A stretch of 64,000 nucleotides of DNA from Burkholderia vietnamiensis LMG 10929 (GTDB lineage Bacteria > Pseudomonadota > Gammaproteobacteria > Burkholderiales > Burkholderiaceae). The position numbers were made by a program, and so were the translations under genes. Positions 44,821 through 53,425 of this stretch are shown piece by piece; the first letter of the stretch is position 1, and every line of letters begins with the position of its first letter. The notes below the pieces were generated by a model. The model saw only the letters and a program-made list of their open reading frames with translations, searched no databases and had not been told where the DNA came from. The stretch spans positions 1,612,001 through 1,676,000 of the forward strand of contig NZ_CP009631.1 in assembly GCF_000959445.1 (NCBI RefSeq), written 5' to 3'.

Positions 44821-45729
44821 TCAGCCGGCGCGAGCGGGACGCGCGGCCATGGCCACCGCCGAGCGGCGGCCGAGCATCACGGTCGCGATCACGGCGGCCG
44901 CGAACAGCCACGTGGCGGGCGTCACCGTTTCGCCGAACAGCAGCGCGGAAAACGCGATCGTGAAGAAGATCTGCAGCAGCTGCACCTGGCCGACGCGGGC
45001 GGTGCCGCCCATCGCGAGCCCGGCGTACCACGCGAAAAAGCCGATGAACTGCGAAAACAGCGTCACGTAGCCGAACGCGAGCCACGTGCGTAGCGCGAGC
45101 GGCGCCGGGTGCGCGACGTGCTGCGCCCACGCGAGCCAGCCGACCGGCAGCACGAGCACCGGCGCGGACACGACCAGCGCCCAGCAGATCACCTGCCAGC
45201 CGCCGATCTGGCGCGCGAGGCGCGCGCCTTCCGCATAGCCGAGCGCGCCGATGCCGACCGCGACGAGCATCAGCGCATCGCCCGCCTGCACGGTGCCGCC
45301 GCCGTCGCGCAGCGCGAACGCGATCACGAGCGCGCTGCCTGCCAGCGCGCTGGCCCAGAACGCCTTCGACGGCCGTTCGTGCGACAGCCACGCCGCGTAC
45401 AGCGCGACGAACAGCGGCTGCAGCCCGTTGACGACGGCGCCGTGCGACGCCGGCACCGTCTTCATCGCCCACGCGGAGAACACCGGATACGCGACGATCA
45501 CGCCGGCCGACACGACGGCGAGGCTTTTCAGCTGCGCGCGCGTCGGCAGCCGCTCGCGGCGCCACCACAGCAGCAGGCCGGCCGGCACCGACGCGGCGAG
45601 CGCGCGGCCGAGCCCGTTCAGAAGCGGATTGAGCTCCGAGACGACGATGCGTGTCATCGGCAGCGTGAGGCTGAAGATCATCACGCCGACGAGGCCGAGC
45701 AGCATGCCGCGGGTTTCGCGGGAATTCAT
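44821..45729 (-). CDS. EamA/DMT-family transporter
   Basis: A 302-residue inner-membrane protein with ten predicted helices in two EamA repeats (about 8-140 and 150-280). Family members export amino acids, nucleobases or drugs. It lies between the VOC gene and the aminotransferase on the same strand, so export of an amino acid or amine made or handled by the cluster is a reasonable inference. ATG 45729 has AAGGAG 11 bases upstream. Confidence 0.9.
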   Translation of the reverse strand: MNSRETRGMLLGLVGVMIFSLTLPMTRIVVSELNPLLNGLGRALAASVPAGLLLWWRRERLPTRAQLKSLAVVSAGVIVAYPVFSAWAMKTVPASHGAVVNGLQPLFVALYAAWLSHERPSKAFWASALAGSALVIAFALRDGGGTVQAGDALMLVAVGIGALGYAEGARLARQIGGWQVICWALVVSAPVLVLPVGWLAWAQHVAHPAPLALRTWLAFGYVTLFSQFIGFFAWYAGLAMGGTARVGQVQLLQIFFTIAFSALLFGETVTPATWLFAAAVIATVMLGRRSAVAMAARPARAG

Positions 45730-45804
45730 CAGGTAGGTGCTCCTTATCGGCGTATCGGTGTATCGCTGTAGCGGCGGGTTTCGTGAGCGGGCGCGCGGCG
45801 GCGT

Positions 45805-46500
45805 TCAGCGCAGCGTGCGGGTGCCGTGCGGCGTATCGAAGTGCGCGACGAGGGCGGGCAGCCCGTCGCCGGCTTCGACGCCGAGCAGGTGAGCGGCGCC
45901 GAGCCAGTCGAGCTGCTCGCGGATCGCCTCGGCACGCGGATGGACGCCCTCGAGCGACTTCAGCGCGACGCCGGTGTCCGGCAACGAGGCGGCCGGGTGC
46001 TGCGCGCTGTCCCACTGGATCAGCGACGGCACGAGGCCGTCGCCGGCGCCTTGCCAGGCGGGGAACGCGCCGTCGTCCGGCACCGTCAGGCCCCAGCTGA
46101 GGTCGCCGCGGCGCATCGCCACGACCGGCGCGATCCGCTCGGGGTACTGGCTCCCCCACAGCGCGAGCGAGCGCGGCCGGTCGACGCGCGCGACCCAGTG
46201 CGCGAGGAACGGACCGTCGGCGAGCCGTGCGTGCATCGCCGGATCGTCGAGCGCGAACAGCCGCGGGCGCGGCGGCGTCGAGTCGGGGGCAGCCGTGTCA
46301 GGCGCGTCGGGGTCGATCGCGATCACTTCGACGTACAGCCCGCCCCATGCGCCGAACAGCGCGTTGTGGGTGCGCATCAGCGGATGGCGGCCGCCGCCGG
46401 ACGGTTCGATGCCGAGCGCGCGGGCGACATGGCGCACGCCTTCGTCGAGCGTGCGCGCAGCAATGACGAGATGGTCGATGGACAGGGAACGGGAGGGCAT
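45805..46500 (-). CDS. VOC/glyoxalase-like domain protein
   Basis: A 231-residue protein of the Glyoxalase_3-like VOC group. IDHLVIAARTLDEGVRHVARALGI is the first beta-alpha unit with a metal-type His, and RHPLMRTHNALFGAWGGLYVEVIAID the second with the Glu ligand. The C-terminal part is divergent. The reaction is unknown. It is the first gene of the minus-strand run and is divergent from the MocR-type regulator. ATG 46500 is used; longer readings have no support. Confidence 0.85.
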   Translation of the reverse strand: MPSRSLSIDHLVIAARTLDEGVRHVARALGIEPSGGGRHPLMRTHNALFGAWGGLYVEVIAIDPDAPDTAAPDSTPPRPRLFALDDPAMHARLADGPFLAHWVARVDRPRSLALWGSQYPERIAPVVAMRRGDLSWGLTVPDDGAFPAWQGAGDGLVPSLIQWDSAQHPAASLPDTGVALKSLEGVHPRAEAIREQLDWLGAAHLLGVEAGDGLPALVAHFDTPHGTRTLR

Positions 46501-46617
46501 GAACGTCGGTCGGGAAAGGAGGGTGTCACGGTGGGCGGTCGGTCGCACGGCCGGCCGAGGCCGCAGGCGCCGCCGATGCGGCACGCCCGCGATGGCCGCA
46601 CGATCGCCATTGCGGAC

Positions 46618-46680
46618 AACTGTAATCGTCCGGACCGGCACAGTAACGGTACAATCGGCGCGATAGCCTTCGGTACAGTT
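46618..46680. promoter_or_regulatory. Repeats in the MocR divergent region
   Basis: AACTGTAA (46618-46625), CAGTAACGGTACAAT (46641-46655) and CGGTACAGTT (46671-46680) carry copies of GGTACA and inverted AACTGTA. Clustered direct and inverted repeats of this kind are typical of MocR operators. They lie between the VOC and regulator starts. Confidence 0.45.
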
Positions 46681-46693
46681 GGAGCTGCCGCCC

Positions 46694-48154
46694 ATGTCCA
46701 CCGTCCCACTCGCCCAGATTCCCGCGCCGCACGACACGGCGACGCTCACGCTCGTCGACCAGCTCGTCCAGTGGGCGCGCCGCCGCATCGACGAACGCGT
46801 GTTCCGGCCCGGCATGCGGATGCCGTCGATCCGCAAGCTCGCGCTCGACAAGAGCGTGTCGCGCTTCACCGTCGTCGAGGCGTACGAGCGGCTGGTGGCG
46901 CAGGGCTACCTGGACTCGCGGCGCGGCTCCGGCTTCTACGTGAGGGAACGCACGGCCGCGGGCCCGCAACCGGCCGACCACGTCGGCCGCGCGGCCGAGG
47001 CCGTGCCGGTGCACAACACGATCGACGTCGTCTGGCTGCTGCGCAACATGCTGCACACCGTCAGCCCGGAGAAGGGGCCGGGCCTCGGCTATCTGCCGGC
47101 CCGCTGGCTCGACGGCGAGCTGATTACCGGCGCGCTGCGCGCGCTCGGGCGCCAGTCGGGCGCGCAGATGCTCGGCTTCGGCACCGCGCAGGGCTTCCTG
47201 CCGCTGCGCCAGCAATTGCAGACGCGCCTCGCCGAAGTCGAGATCGGCGCCAAGCCCGAGCAGCTGGTGCTGGTGTCGGGCATCACGCAGGCGATCGACC
47301 TGATCTCGCGCATCTACGTCCGGCCCGGCGACGCGGTGATCGTCGGCGATCCGGCGTGGTTCCAGATGTTCGGCCGTTTTGCGGCGCAGGGCGCGCAGCT
47401 CGTCGGGATGCCGTACACGCCCGACGGCCCCGATCTCGACGCGCTCGAGACGCTCGTGCAGATGTGGCGGCCGAAGATGCTGGTGATCAATTCGGTGCTG
47501 CAGAACCCGACCGGCACGTCGCTGTCGGCCGCGCAGGCGTTCCGCATCCTGAAGCTGGCCGAGGCGTACGATTTCCTCGTCGTCGAGGACGACGTGTACG
47601 GCGACCTGTGCCCGCCGAGCTATTCGGCTACGCGGCTCGCGAGCCTCGACCAGCTCAAGCGCGTCATTTACCTGGGCAGCTTTTCGAAGACGCTCGCGGC
47701 GAACCTGCGGGTCGGCTACGTCGCGTGCGCGCCGGAGATCGCGAAGGCGGTGACCGACCAGAAGATGCTGGTCGGGATGACGACGCCCGAGCTCAACGAG
47801 CGCGTGCTTTACAAGATCCTGACCGAAGGGCACTACCGGCGCCACGTCGAGCGGCTGCGCGCGCGGCTCGACGGCGTGCGCGACAAGACCGCGCGGATGC
47901 TGGAGCGCACCGGGCTGCGGCTCTTCACGATGCCGGCGGCCGGGATGTTCCTGTGGGCCGACACGGGCGTCGATTCGGACGCGCTCGCCGCTGCCGCGCA
48001 CGAGGCAGGATTCTTGCTGACGCCCGGCAGCCTGTTCTCGCCGCAGCAGTCGACGTCGACGTGGACGCGCTTCAACGTCGCGAATTGCGGCGATCCGGCG
48101 CTGCCGGGGTTTCTCGCGCGCTATATCGAGTCGGCCGCGCGACGCGCATCGTGA
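46694..48154 (+). CDS. MocR/PdxR-type GntR regulator with aminotransferase domain
   Basis: A 486-residue regulator. The N-terminal GntR winged helix (about 15-85) has RPGMRMPSIRKLALDKSVSRFTVVEAYERL. The C-terminal fold-type I aminotransferase-like domain (about 115-480) has NPTGTSL, VVEDDVYGDL and the PLP-type Lys in YLGSFSKTLAANLRVGYV. Such proteins sense PLP, amino acids or their adducts and often activate nearby PLP-enzyme genes. It is divergent from VOC-DMT-aminotransferase-RidA-PhzF. ATG 46694 is chosen over TTG 46679. Confidence 0.92.
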   Translation: MSTVPLAQIPAPHDTATLTLVDQLVQWARRRIDERVFRPGMRMPSIRKLALDKSVSRFTVVEAYERLVAQGYLDSRRGSGFYVRERTAAGPQPADHVGRAAEAVPVHNTIDVVWLLRNMLHTVSPEKGPGLGYLPARWLDGELITGALRALGRQSGAQMLGFGTAQGFLPLRQQLQTRLAEVEIGAKPEQLVLVSGITQAIDLISRIYVRPGDAVIVGDPAWFQMFGRFAAQGAQLVGMPYTPDGPDLDALETLVQMWRPKMLVINSVLQNPTGTSLSAAQAFRILKLAEAYDFLVVEDDVYGDLCPPSYSATRLASLDQLKRVIYLGSFSKTLAANLRVGYVACAPEIAKAVTDQKMLVGMTTPELNERVLYKILTEGHYRRHVERLRARLDGVRDKTARMLERTGLRLFTMPAAGMFLWADTGVDSDALAAAAHEAGFLLTPGSLFSPQQSTSTWTRFNVANCGDPALPGFLARYIESAARRAS

Positions 48155-48172
48155 CGCTGCGGCGGCCGCCCC

Positions 48173-48200
48173 CTTGAAAACCGGGCGGCCGTCCCCAGAT
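48173..48200 (+). promoter_or_regulatory. Sigma-32 heat-shock promoter of htpG
   Basis: CTTGAAA (48173-48179), 13 bases, then CCCCAGAT (48193-48200) nearly matches the consensus CTTGAAA-N13/14-CCCCATnT. It starts 19 bases after the MocR gene's stop and 137 bases before the htpG start. Confidence 0.75.
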
Positions 48201-48309
48201 TTGCGCGCAAACCGCTTGCGCCAGGCGGTCGTCCTTGACGGGCCAGCCCGCGTCACGTACCGGGCGCCCGCGCCACACCATTCGAGTTCAAGTAAGAGGA
48301 AAAGCATCC

Positions 48310-50208
48310 ATGGCACACGAAACGATGAGCTTTCAGGCAGAGGTCAAGCAACTCCTCCACCTGATGATCCATTCGCTCTACAGCAACAAGGAAATCTTCC
48401 TGCGCGAACTGGTGTCGAACGCGTCCGACGCGGCCGACAAGCTGCGTTTCGAAGCGCTCGCCGACAACGCGCTGTACGAGAACGATCCGAACCTGCGCAT
48501 CCGCATCGGCTTCGACAAGGCGGCGCGCACGATCACGATCGAGGACAACGGCATCGGCATGAGCCGTGACGAGGCGATCGCGAACCTCGGAACGATCGCG
48601 CGTTCGGGCACCAAGGAATTCTTCACGAAGCTCTCCGGCGACCAGCAGAAGGATGCGGCGCTGATCGGCCAGTTCGGCGTCGGCTTCTACTCGGGCTTCA
48701 TCGTCGCCGACAAGATCTCCGTCGAGACGCGCCGCGCCGGCCTGCCCGCGAACGAAGCGGTGCGCTGGGAAAGCGCCGGCGAGGGCGACTTCACGATCGA
48801 CGCGATCGAGCGCGCGCAGCGCGGCACGACGATCACGCTGCATCTGCGCGAAGGCGAGGACGAGCTGCTGTCGTCGCACCGCCTGAAGTCGATCATCCAG
48901 AAGTATTCCGATCACATCGCGCTGCCGATCCTGATGCGCAAGGAAGAGTGGGATCAGGAAAAGGGCGAGATGGTCCTGAAGGACGAGGACGAGACGGTCA
49001 ACCAGGCCAGCGCCCTGTGGACGCGCTCGAAGAGCGACATCAGCGACGAGCAGTACACGCAGTTCTACCAGCACATCGCGCACGACCACCAGGATCCGCT
49101 CACGTGGACGCACAACCGCGTCGAAGGCCGCAGCGAATACACGCAGCTGCTGTTCGTGCCGGCGCACGCGCCGTTCGACCTGTGGAACCGCGACTACCGC
49201 GGCGGCCTGAAGCTGTACGTGAAGCGCGTGTTCATCATGGACGACGCCGAGCAGCTGCTGCCGCAATACCTGCGCTTCGTGAAGGGCGTCGTCGATTCGG
49301 CCGACCTGCCGCTGAACGTGTCGCGCGAAATCCTGCAGGAAAGCCGCGACGTGAAGGCGATTCGCGAGGGCGTGACCAAGCGTGCGCTGTCGATGCTCGA
49401 GGAGCTGGCCAATGCCGAAGACGACGCCGGCAAGGAGAAGTACAAGACGTTCTGGAGCGCGTTCGGCCAGGTGCTGAAGGAAGGCCTCGGCGAGGACCAC
49501 GCGAACCGCGAGCGCATCGCGAAGCTGCTGCGCTTCGCGTCGACGCACGGCGACACCGACGCGCAGGACGTGTCGCTCGCCGATTACGTGTCGCGCATGA
49601 AGCCCGAGCAGAGCAAGATCTACTACGTGACCGCCGATACGTGGCAGGCCGCGAAGAACAGCCCGCATCTGGAAGTGTTCCGCAAGAAGGGTGTCGAGGT
49701 GCTGCTGCTGACCGATCGCGTCGACGAATGGATGCTGTCGTTCCTGCACGAGTTCGACGGCAAGCCGCTCGCGAGCGTGGCGCGCGGCGATCTCGACCTC
49801 GGCGAGCTGAACGACGAGGAGAAGAAGGCGCAGGAGCAGGCGGGCGAAGCGATCAAGCCGGTCGTCGAGAAGATGAAGGAAGCGCTCGGCGACAAGGTGA
49901 AGGAAGTGCGCGCCACGTTCCGCCTGACCGATTCGCCGTCGTGCCTCGTCGCCGACGACAACGACATGAGCGGCTACCTGCAGCGCATGCTGAAGGCGGC
50001 CGGCCAGAACGCGCCGGCGATGCAGCCGATCCTCGAGATCAATCCGGACCACGCGCTCATCAAGCAGCTCAACGTCGACAGCGCCGATTTCGGCGACTGG
50101 TGCCATCTGCTGTTCGACCAGGCGCTGCTGGCCGAAGGCGGGATGCTCGACGATCCGGCGAGCTTCGTTAAGCGCACCAACACGCTGCTGCTGTCGCGCG
50201 CCGCGTGA
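48310..50208 (+). CDS. htpG: Chaperone HtpG (Hsp90)
   Basis: A 632-residue cytoplasmic Hsp90 dimer that remodels client proteins with ATP. The GHKL ATPase domain has [20 protein letters not shown] and [14 protein letters not shown]. The middle domain has the catalytic-type Arg segment [19 protein letters not shown]. The C-terminal dimerisation domain is present. The length is standard. ATG 48310 has AGAGGAAAAGC upstream. A sigma-32 promoter precedes it, and ubiC overlaps its end. Confidence 0.98.
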   Translation: MAHETMSFQAEVKQLLHLMIHSLYSNKEIFLRELVSNASDAADKLRFEALADNALYENDPNLRIRIGFDKAARTITIEDNGIGMSRDEAIANLGTIARSGTKEFFTKLSGDQQKDAALIGQFGVGFYSGFIVADKISVETRRAGLPANEAVRWESAGEGDFTIDAIERAQRGTTITLHLREGEDELLSSHRLKSIIQKYSDHIALPILMRKEEWDQEKGEMVLKDEDETVNQASALWTRSKSDISDEQYTQFYQHIAHDHQDPLTWTHNRVEGRSEYTQLLFVPAHAPFDLWNRDYRGGLKLYVKRVFIMDDAEQLLPQYLRFVKGVVDSADLPLNVSREILQESRDVKAIREGVTKRALSMLEELANAEDDAGKEKYKTFWSAFGQVLKEGLGEDHANRERIAKLLRFASTHGDTDAQDVSLADYVSRMKPEQSKIYYVTADTWQAAKNSPHLEVFRKKGVEVLLLTDRVDEWMLSFLHEFDGKPLASVARGDLDLGELNDEEKKAQEQAGEAIKPVVEKMKEALGDKVKEVRATFRLTDSPSCLVADDNDMSGYLQRMLKAAGQNAPAMQPILEINPDHALIKQLNVDSADFGDWCHLLFDQALLAEGGMLDDPASFVKRTNTLLLSRAA

Positions 50209-50813
50209 ACTCGCGCATGCGATTCGACGGCGCACGCTCGGGCTGGCGCGCAACGCCCCGGCCCGGCTGCACGCTCGAGCAGCGCGACTGGCTCACGCGC
50301 GGCGGTTCGCTGACCGCGCATCTCGCGCGGCTCGGCAGCGTGAGCGTGCGCGTGACGCGCGAGGCCGTCGATTGCCCGTGGTTCGACGAGCCTGCCGCGG
50401 TCGGACGCGCGCCGCGCGCGCCGATGTGGGTGCGCGAGGTGATCCTGTCGGTGGACGGCGTGCCGTACGTCGCCGCGCACAGCATCGCGCCGCTCGCGGC
50501 CAGCAAGGGCGTATGGCAGGCGATGCGGCGGCTGCGCACGCGCCCGCTCGCAGAATTGCTGTACAGCGACCCGCAGGTCGCGCGCTCGGCGCTCGTGAGC
50601 CGGCGCGTGATCGCCGGCCATCCGCTGTATGCGCTCGCGAGCCATGCGCTGCAGCGCGAGCGCGCACCGCATGCGTTCGCCGCGCGGCGCTCGGTATTCC
50701 AGCGGCACGGCGAGCCGCTGATGGTCACGGAATGCATGCTGCCGGCGTTGTGGCGCCATCTCGCCGCGCACGGCGACGGCCCGCGCTCGCTCGGGCCGCG
50801 GGCAGACGCGTGA
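50205..50813 (+). CDS. ubiC: Chorismate--pyruvate lyase
   Basis: A 202-residue enzyme that turns chorismate into 4-hydroxybenzoate and pyruvate, the first step of ubiquinone synthesis. The family motifs are [30 protein letters not shown] and the C-terminal Glu of VTECMLPAL. The first frame start is GTG at 50205, overlapping the htpG stop (GTGA); ATG 50217 is the alternative, and neither has a strong ribosome binding site. It is read through from htpG. Its last base overlaps the next gene's start. Confidence 0.9.
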   Translation: MNSRMRFDGARSGWRATPRPGCTLEQRDWLTRGGSLTAHLARLGSVSVRVTREAVDCPWFDEPAAVGRAPRAPMWVREVILSVDGVPYVAAHSIAPLAASKGVWQAMRRLRTRPLAELLYSDPQVARSALVSRRVIAGHPLYALASHALQRERAPHAFAARRSVFQRHGEPLMVTECMLPALWRHLAAHGDGPRSLGPRADA

Positions 50814-51289
50814 TGCTGCAAGGCTTTCCGCCGGTCGTCGCGCGCGACACGCACACGATGATCCTCGGCAGCTTTCCCGGCGAGGCGTCGCTCGACGCCG
50901 CGCAGTATTACGCGCATCCGCGCAATCAGTTCTGGCGCCTGCTCGGCGCGGTGCTCGGCGAGCCGGGGCTCCACGAACTCGCCTACGACGCGCGGCTCGA
51001 GCGCGTGCTGTCGCACGGCGTCGGCATCTGGGACGTCCTCGATGCGTGCCATCGGCAAGGCAGTCTCGATTCGGCAATCCGCAATGCGAAGCCGAACGAC
51101 TTCGCGTCGCTGCGCGCGCATGCGCCGTTGTTGAGGAAGGTGTGCTTCAACGGGAAGACGGCCGGGCGGTTTGCCGACGTGATCGGCGAGGCCGGCTACG
51201 AGACGCTCGTGCTGCCGTCGTCGAGCCCGGCGTATGCGATGCTGTCGTTCGAGCAGAAGCTGGTGCAGTGGCGGCGCATCGTCGGCTGA
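50813..51289 (+). CDS. DNA glycosylase, hypoxanthine/uracil type (UDG family 6-like)
   Basis: A 158-residue glycosylase of the UDG superfamily that removes deaminated bases. The motif ILGSFPGEASLDAAQYYAHPRNQFW matches the HDG (deoxyinosine glycosylase) group, and SSSPAY near the C-terminus is the second active-site motif. Start ATG at 50813 overlaps the ubiC stop by one base. It belongs to the htpG-ubiC run, although a functional link is not obvious. Confidence 0.87.
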   Translation: MLQGFPPVVARDTHTMILGSFPGEASLDAAQYYAHPRNQFWRLLGAVLGEPGLHELAYDARLERVLSHGVGIWDVLDACHRQGSLDSAIRNAKPNDFASLRAHAPLLRKVCFNGKTAGRFADVIGEAGYETLVLPSSSPAYAMLSFEQKLVQWRRIVG

Positions 51290-51313
51290 ACGGGCTTGGG
51301 CGGCTGGCGAACG

Positions 51314-51622
51314 TCAGTGGTAGTCGCTTTCTCGCTGGTGACGCACGGCAACGACCGTCACCGTCCGGCTGTCGTCGATCTCGAACAGGGCGACGTAGCC
51401 CGATGCGCCGAACGGGATGAGCAATTCCCGCAGAAACGGCATCGACGGATGAGCCTTGCGGCACGTGAACGGCGACGATTCCAATGTTGCGATACCCGAA
51501 GCGATAGCTGCCAGCGCACGCTCGGCCAGTTCGACATCCGCATCGTCGCGCTCGACGATGAACGTATAGAGCTCGCTCAGATCACGGGATGCCGCCGGTG
51601 TGAAGCGAACCATATACGTCAT
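51314..51622 (-). CDS. RelE/ParE-family toxin
   Basis: A 102-residue protein with the RelE/ParE fold. VRFTPAASRDLSELYTFI is helix 1-2, RELLIPFGASGYVALFEID carries the catalytic-type Arg region, and VTVVAVRHQRESDY is the C-terminal strand. Toxins of this group inhibit translation or gyrase. ATG 51622 overlaps the antitoxin stop by 4 bases, the usual toxin-antitoxin order. Confidence 0.88.
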   Translation of the reverse strand: MTYMVRFTPAASRDLSELYTFIVERDDADVELAERALAAIASGIATLESSPFTCRKAHPSMPFLRELLIPFGASGYVALFEIDDSRTVTVVAVRHQRESDYH

Positions 51623-51897
51623 CGCGCCTGTCGTGTCCTGGCACGCAGCGTGTCGAGCTGCCGGCCCAGTCGTTCCAGTACCTCGGACGACGACACATAT
51701 TCCCCGGTACGACGAGCCTCGTCGCGCGACGCGATACCGCGCGCGATGAATTCGCTCTGGAGGCGACGGCGTTCGATGCCTTCGCGGATCGATTGCTCGA
51801 CGAAACTCGACAGCGTTTCGCCATCTTGAAGAACGCTTTCTGCTGCGTCCCGCAGTTCCGGCTCGACGCGAACGGACGGGAAAGTGGCGGTTTTCAT
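51619..51897 (-). CDS. Ribbon-helix-helix antitoxin
   Basis: A 92-residue protein. The N-terminal strand and helices (KTATFPSVRVEPELRDAAESVLQDGETLSSFVEQSIREGI) form a ribbon-helix-helix DNA-binding unit. The charged C-terminal half should bind the toxin. It probably represses its own operon. ATG 51897 is favoured, with GAGGG about 6 bases upstream; ATG 51900 is also possible. Confidence 0.85.
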   Translation of the reverse strand: MKTATFPSVRVEPELRDAAESVLQDGETLSSFVEQSIREGIERRRLQSEFIARGIASRDEARRTGEYVSSSEVLERLGRQLDTLRARTRQAR

Positions 51898-52066
51898 CAT
51901 GGCCCTCATTGCATCGCAATTGCAATGCATTGTCGCGTACGCCGGGATCGCGCGCAACTCGGCCGAATGGCTGCGTGACCTGACCGCATCCTGGCCGGCG
52001 GCCTCCGTATCGGCACCAATGCTATCCTCTCGTCCGCTTATCCAGCGTCATCCAACGAGATTCAAC

Positions 52067-52984
52067 ATGACCCGACTCATCAAGCGCGCGTCCGCCGAGG
52101 CGCGCGCATTCAAGCAGCGCACAGCGTCCGCGTACAACGGCTCCGAAAAACTGCAGCCGCCGCGCCTGAAGCGCCGCCCGGAAATCGGCGAGCACGACGA
52201 CGTGCCCGTTCTCGAAGCGCCGCGCAAGCCGCGCTTCGCGCCCGTCACGTTTTCGGAGGAGCGCGGCGTGCGCTTCCTGCATTTCGGGACCGAATGGGTG
52301 CAGGGCGCGATGCGCCTGTCGAAGCCGTTCGCGATCGAACTCGAATACGCGCAGCAGATGATGGCATGGCTGCTGTTCCTCGAAACGCCCGCGCGCATCG
52401 TTCAGCTCGGCCTGGGCACCGGCGCGCTGACCAAGTTCGCGCATCGCTTCCTGCCGCACGCGAAGGTCGAGGCCGTCGAGCTGAACCCGGCCGTGATCGT
52501 CGCGGCGCGCACGATGTTCGCGCTGCCGCCGGACGACGCGCGCCTGGTCGTGCACGAGGCCGACGCGTGGGACTTCGTCAACGATCCGGCCAACCGCGGC
52601 ACGACGGGCGCGCTGCAGATCGACCTGTACGACGCGACCGCCCGCGGCCCGGTGCTCGACAGCGTCGCGTTCTACCGCGCGGTGCGCGGTTGCCTCGCCG
52701 ACGCGGGCATCGCGACGATCAACCTGTTCGGCGATCATCCGAGCTTCGTGCGCAACATGAAGCACCTGAACGCGGCGTTCGATCATCGCGTGATCGCGCT
52801 GCCGGAAGTGCACGACGGCAACCGGATCGCGATCGCGTTCTCCGGCCCCGCGCTCGACGTGTCGTTCGCGCAGCTCGAAGCACGCGCGAAGCTGATCGAA
52901 GACACGCTCAAGCTGCCCGCCCGCAGCTGGGTGAAAGCCTTGAAAGAAACGACCGGCGCACGCGACGCCTCGTTCGCGATCTGA
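52067..52984 (+). CDS. Spermidine-synthase-like methyltransferase fold protein
   Basis: A 305-residue cytoplasmic protein. The Rossmann core has the SAM loop LGLGTGALTKFAHRFLP where spermidine synthases have GGGDGG, then VEAVELNPAVI and HEADAWDFV. The missing Gly-Gly-Asp-Gly and the basic N-terminal extension (residues 1-55) argue against a true aminopropyltransferase. The reaction is unknown. ATG 52067 is used; a longer frame to 51884 overlaps the antitoxin and is not supported. Confidence 0.8.
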   Translation: MTRLIKRASAEARAFKQRTASAYNGSEKLQPPRLKRRPEIGEHDDVPVLEAPRKPRFAPVTFSEERGVRFLHFGTEWVQGAMRLSKPFAIELEYAQQMMAWLLFLETPARIVQLGLGTGALTKFAHRFLPHAKVEAVELNPAVIVAARTMFALPPDDARLVVHEADAWDFVNDPANRGTTGALQIDLYDATARGPVLDSVAFYRAVRGCLADAGIATINLFGDHPSFVRNMKHLNAAFDHRVIALPEVHDGNRIAIAFSGPALDVSFAQLEARAKLIEDTLKLPARSWVKALKETTGARDASFAI

Positions 52985-53182
52985 CGCTGAGGCACCGGCC
53001 GCATGCCGGTGCAACCGCGCGTGCGGGGGCGGATCACCTCGGGTTCGCCCCCGCTTGACCACGCAGCCGCGGCTCCTATACTTGCGCGAAGCCAGGGGAG
53101 CCGCAGCTTACCCGTTTTGCCGCTCCTCTCGCCGCCGTACCCGCTCAACAAGATCGATAACCGGGAATGATGAGGAGACGTC

Positions 53183-53425
53183 ATGGCTCACGATGCCGAC
53201 GCCAATCGGGCCGCGAAGCGCTGGCTCTGGCTGCTGGTGCTGCCGCTGATCGCGATGGTCTGGGTGCCGTCGTACAGCAAGATCGAACCGCAATGGTTCG
53301 GGTTTCCGTTCTTCTACTGGTACCAGCTGCTGTGGGTGTTCATTAGCGCGGTGATCACCGCGTTCGTGTACCGGAAGACCAAGCACGCATGGAAGGCCGG
53401 CGGCTCGCAGGGAGGTGCGCAATGA
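53183..53425 (+). CDS. DUF3311 small membrane protein
   Basis: An 80-residue protein with two helices (WLWLLVLPLIAMVWVPSY and YWYQLLWVFISAVITAFVY). It matches DUF3311, which is regularly encoded just before a sodium:solute symporter. The start ATG at 53183 has GAGGAGACG upstream. The symporter start overlaps its stop by 4 bases. It may be a helper subunit of the transporter. Confidence 0.9.
   Translation: MAHDADANRAAKRWLWLLVLPLIAMVWVPSYSKIEPQWFGFPFFYWYQLLWVFISAVITAFVYRKTKHAWKAGGSQGGAQ

Noticed and set aside
52067..52984. Assignment as true spermidine synthase
   Set aside because: The aminopropyltransferase GGGDGG motif is replaced by LGLGTGALT, so only the fold is supported.
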